The notes under the pieces were generated by a model. It made no database searches. It was not told the origin of the DNA and worked only from the letters and a program-made list of their open reading frames with translations. A stretch of 64,000 bases of DNA from Tolypothrix bouteillei VB521301 (lineage in GTDB: Bacteria; Cyanobacteriota; Cyanobacteriia; Cyanobacteriales; Nostocaceae). The stretch lies in assembly GCF_000760695.4 (NCBI RefSeq), contig NZ_JHEG04000001.1, positions 8,841,123-8,905,122 on the forward strand. The letters run 5' to 3'. Positions 63,950-64,000 of the stretch are shown in pieces (within the stretch, counting starts at the first letter, position 1; every line of letters begins with the position of its first letter). The position numbers and the translations under genes are program-made.

Positions 63950-64000
63950 GAAGCAATTTTTGTGGGTTATTCAACGGGGGTGGAAACGACTCCCGAATTT

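Overview
The window is chromosomal DNA from a filamentous, probably heterocyst-forming cyanobacterium of the Nostoc/Scytonema/Tolypothrix type. The evidence is: very frequent HIP1 octamers (GCGATCGC); cyanobacterial-type glutamate-cysteine ligase, type II NADH dehydrogenase, GlgC, a DUF760 protein and a pheophorbide-a-oxygenase-like Rieske protein; an ethylene-receptor-type hybrid kinase; heptamer intergenic repeats (STRR-like); and many small hairpin repeats. No source organism is stated, so the genus is inference.

Layout. 1-5.2 kb: a small exported protein, a DUF1003 membrane protein, a CadD-type transporter, a secreted unknown and NDH-2. 5.8-15.5 kb: a co-directional cluster of an HTH plus AAA-like ATPase, a membrane-anchored AAA-like ATPase with 14 WD40 repeats (overlapping by one base), and three paralogous sugar-type solute-binding lipoproteins with no permease or transporter ATPase. 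This is my best candidate for an uncharacterised signalling or conflict system. 15.5-21.8 kb: housekeeping and redox enzymes (FAD monooxygenase, NudC, ChaC, SH3 protein, D-cysteine desulfhydrase-like enzyme, thioredoxin-like protein). 21.8-27 kb: an accessory stretch with a TnpB-only IS200/IS605-type element, gene fragments (PIN toxin, P-loop kinase, GFA protein and an unknown) and two GNAT acetyltransferases. 27-33.5 kb: TetR/NmrA divergent pair, Rieske oxygenase, a protein ending in two Tudor-knot/chromo-barrel-like repeats, and an RluA-type pseudouridine synthase. 33.5-36.8 kb: a second gene graveyard with small broken genes, including one interrupted by a single in-frame TAA, plus a nucleoside-hydrolase-like gene. 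36.9-46 kb: histone-deacetylase-family protein, GshA, TrmL, a large LysM/M23 envelope peptidase behind an approximately 900-base leader, tRNA-Met(CAT) and a glycogen debranching-type hydrolase. 46.5-54 kb: peroxiredoxins and GST, DnaJ-type co-chaperone, a polynucleotide-kinase-like ATPase, GlgC, and a subtilase next to a free-standing propeptide-like protein. 54.6-64 kb: ethylene-type hybrid kinase, a 56-codon gene behind a perfect 20-bp palindrome, UV-damage endonuclease, Hsp70-like protein, L,D-transpeptidase, WD40 protein, hemerythrin protein, a small membrane protein and a DUF760 protein.

A theme across the window is short hairpin repeat DNA that has entered reading frames without breaking them: once inside blade 2 of the 14-repeat WD40 protein and once inside the ATPase domain of the ethylene-type kinase. 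Intergenic relatives of both repeats occur elsewhere in the window. Function assignments rest on motifs read by eye; no database search was run.
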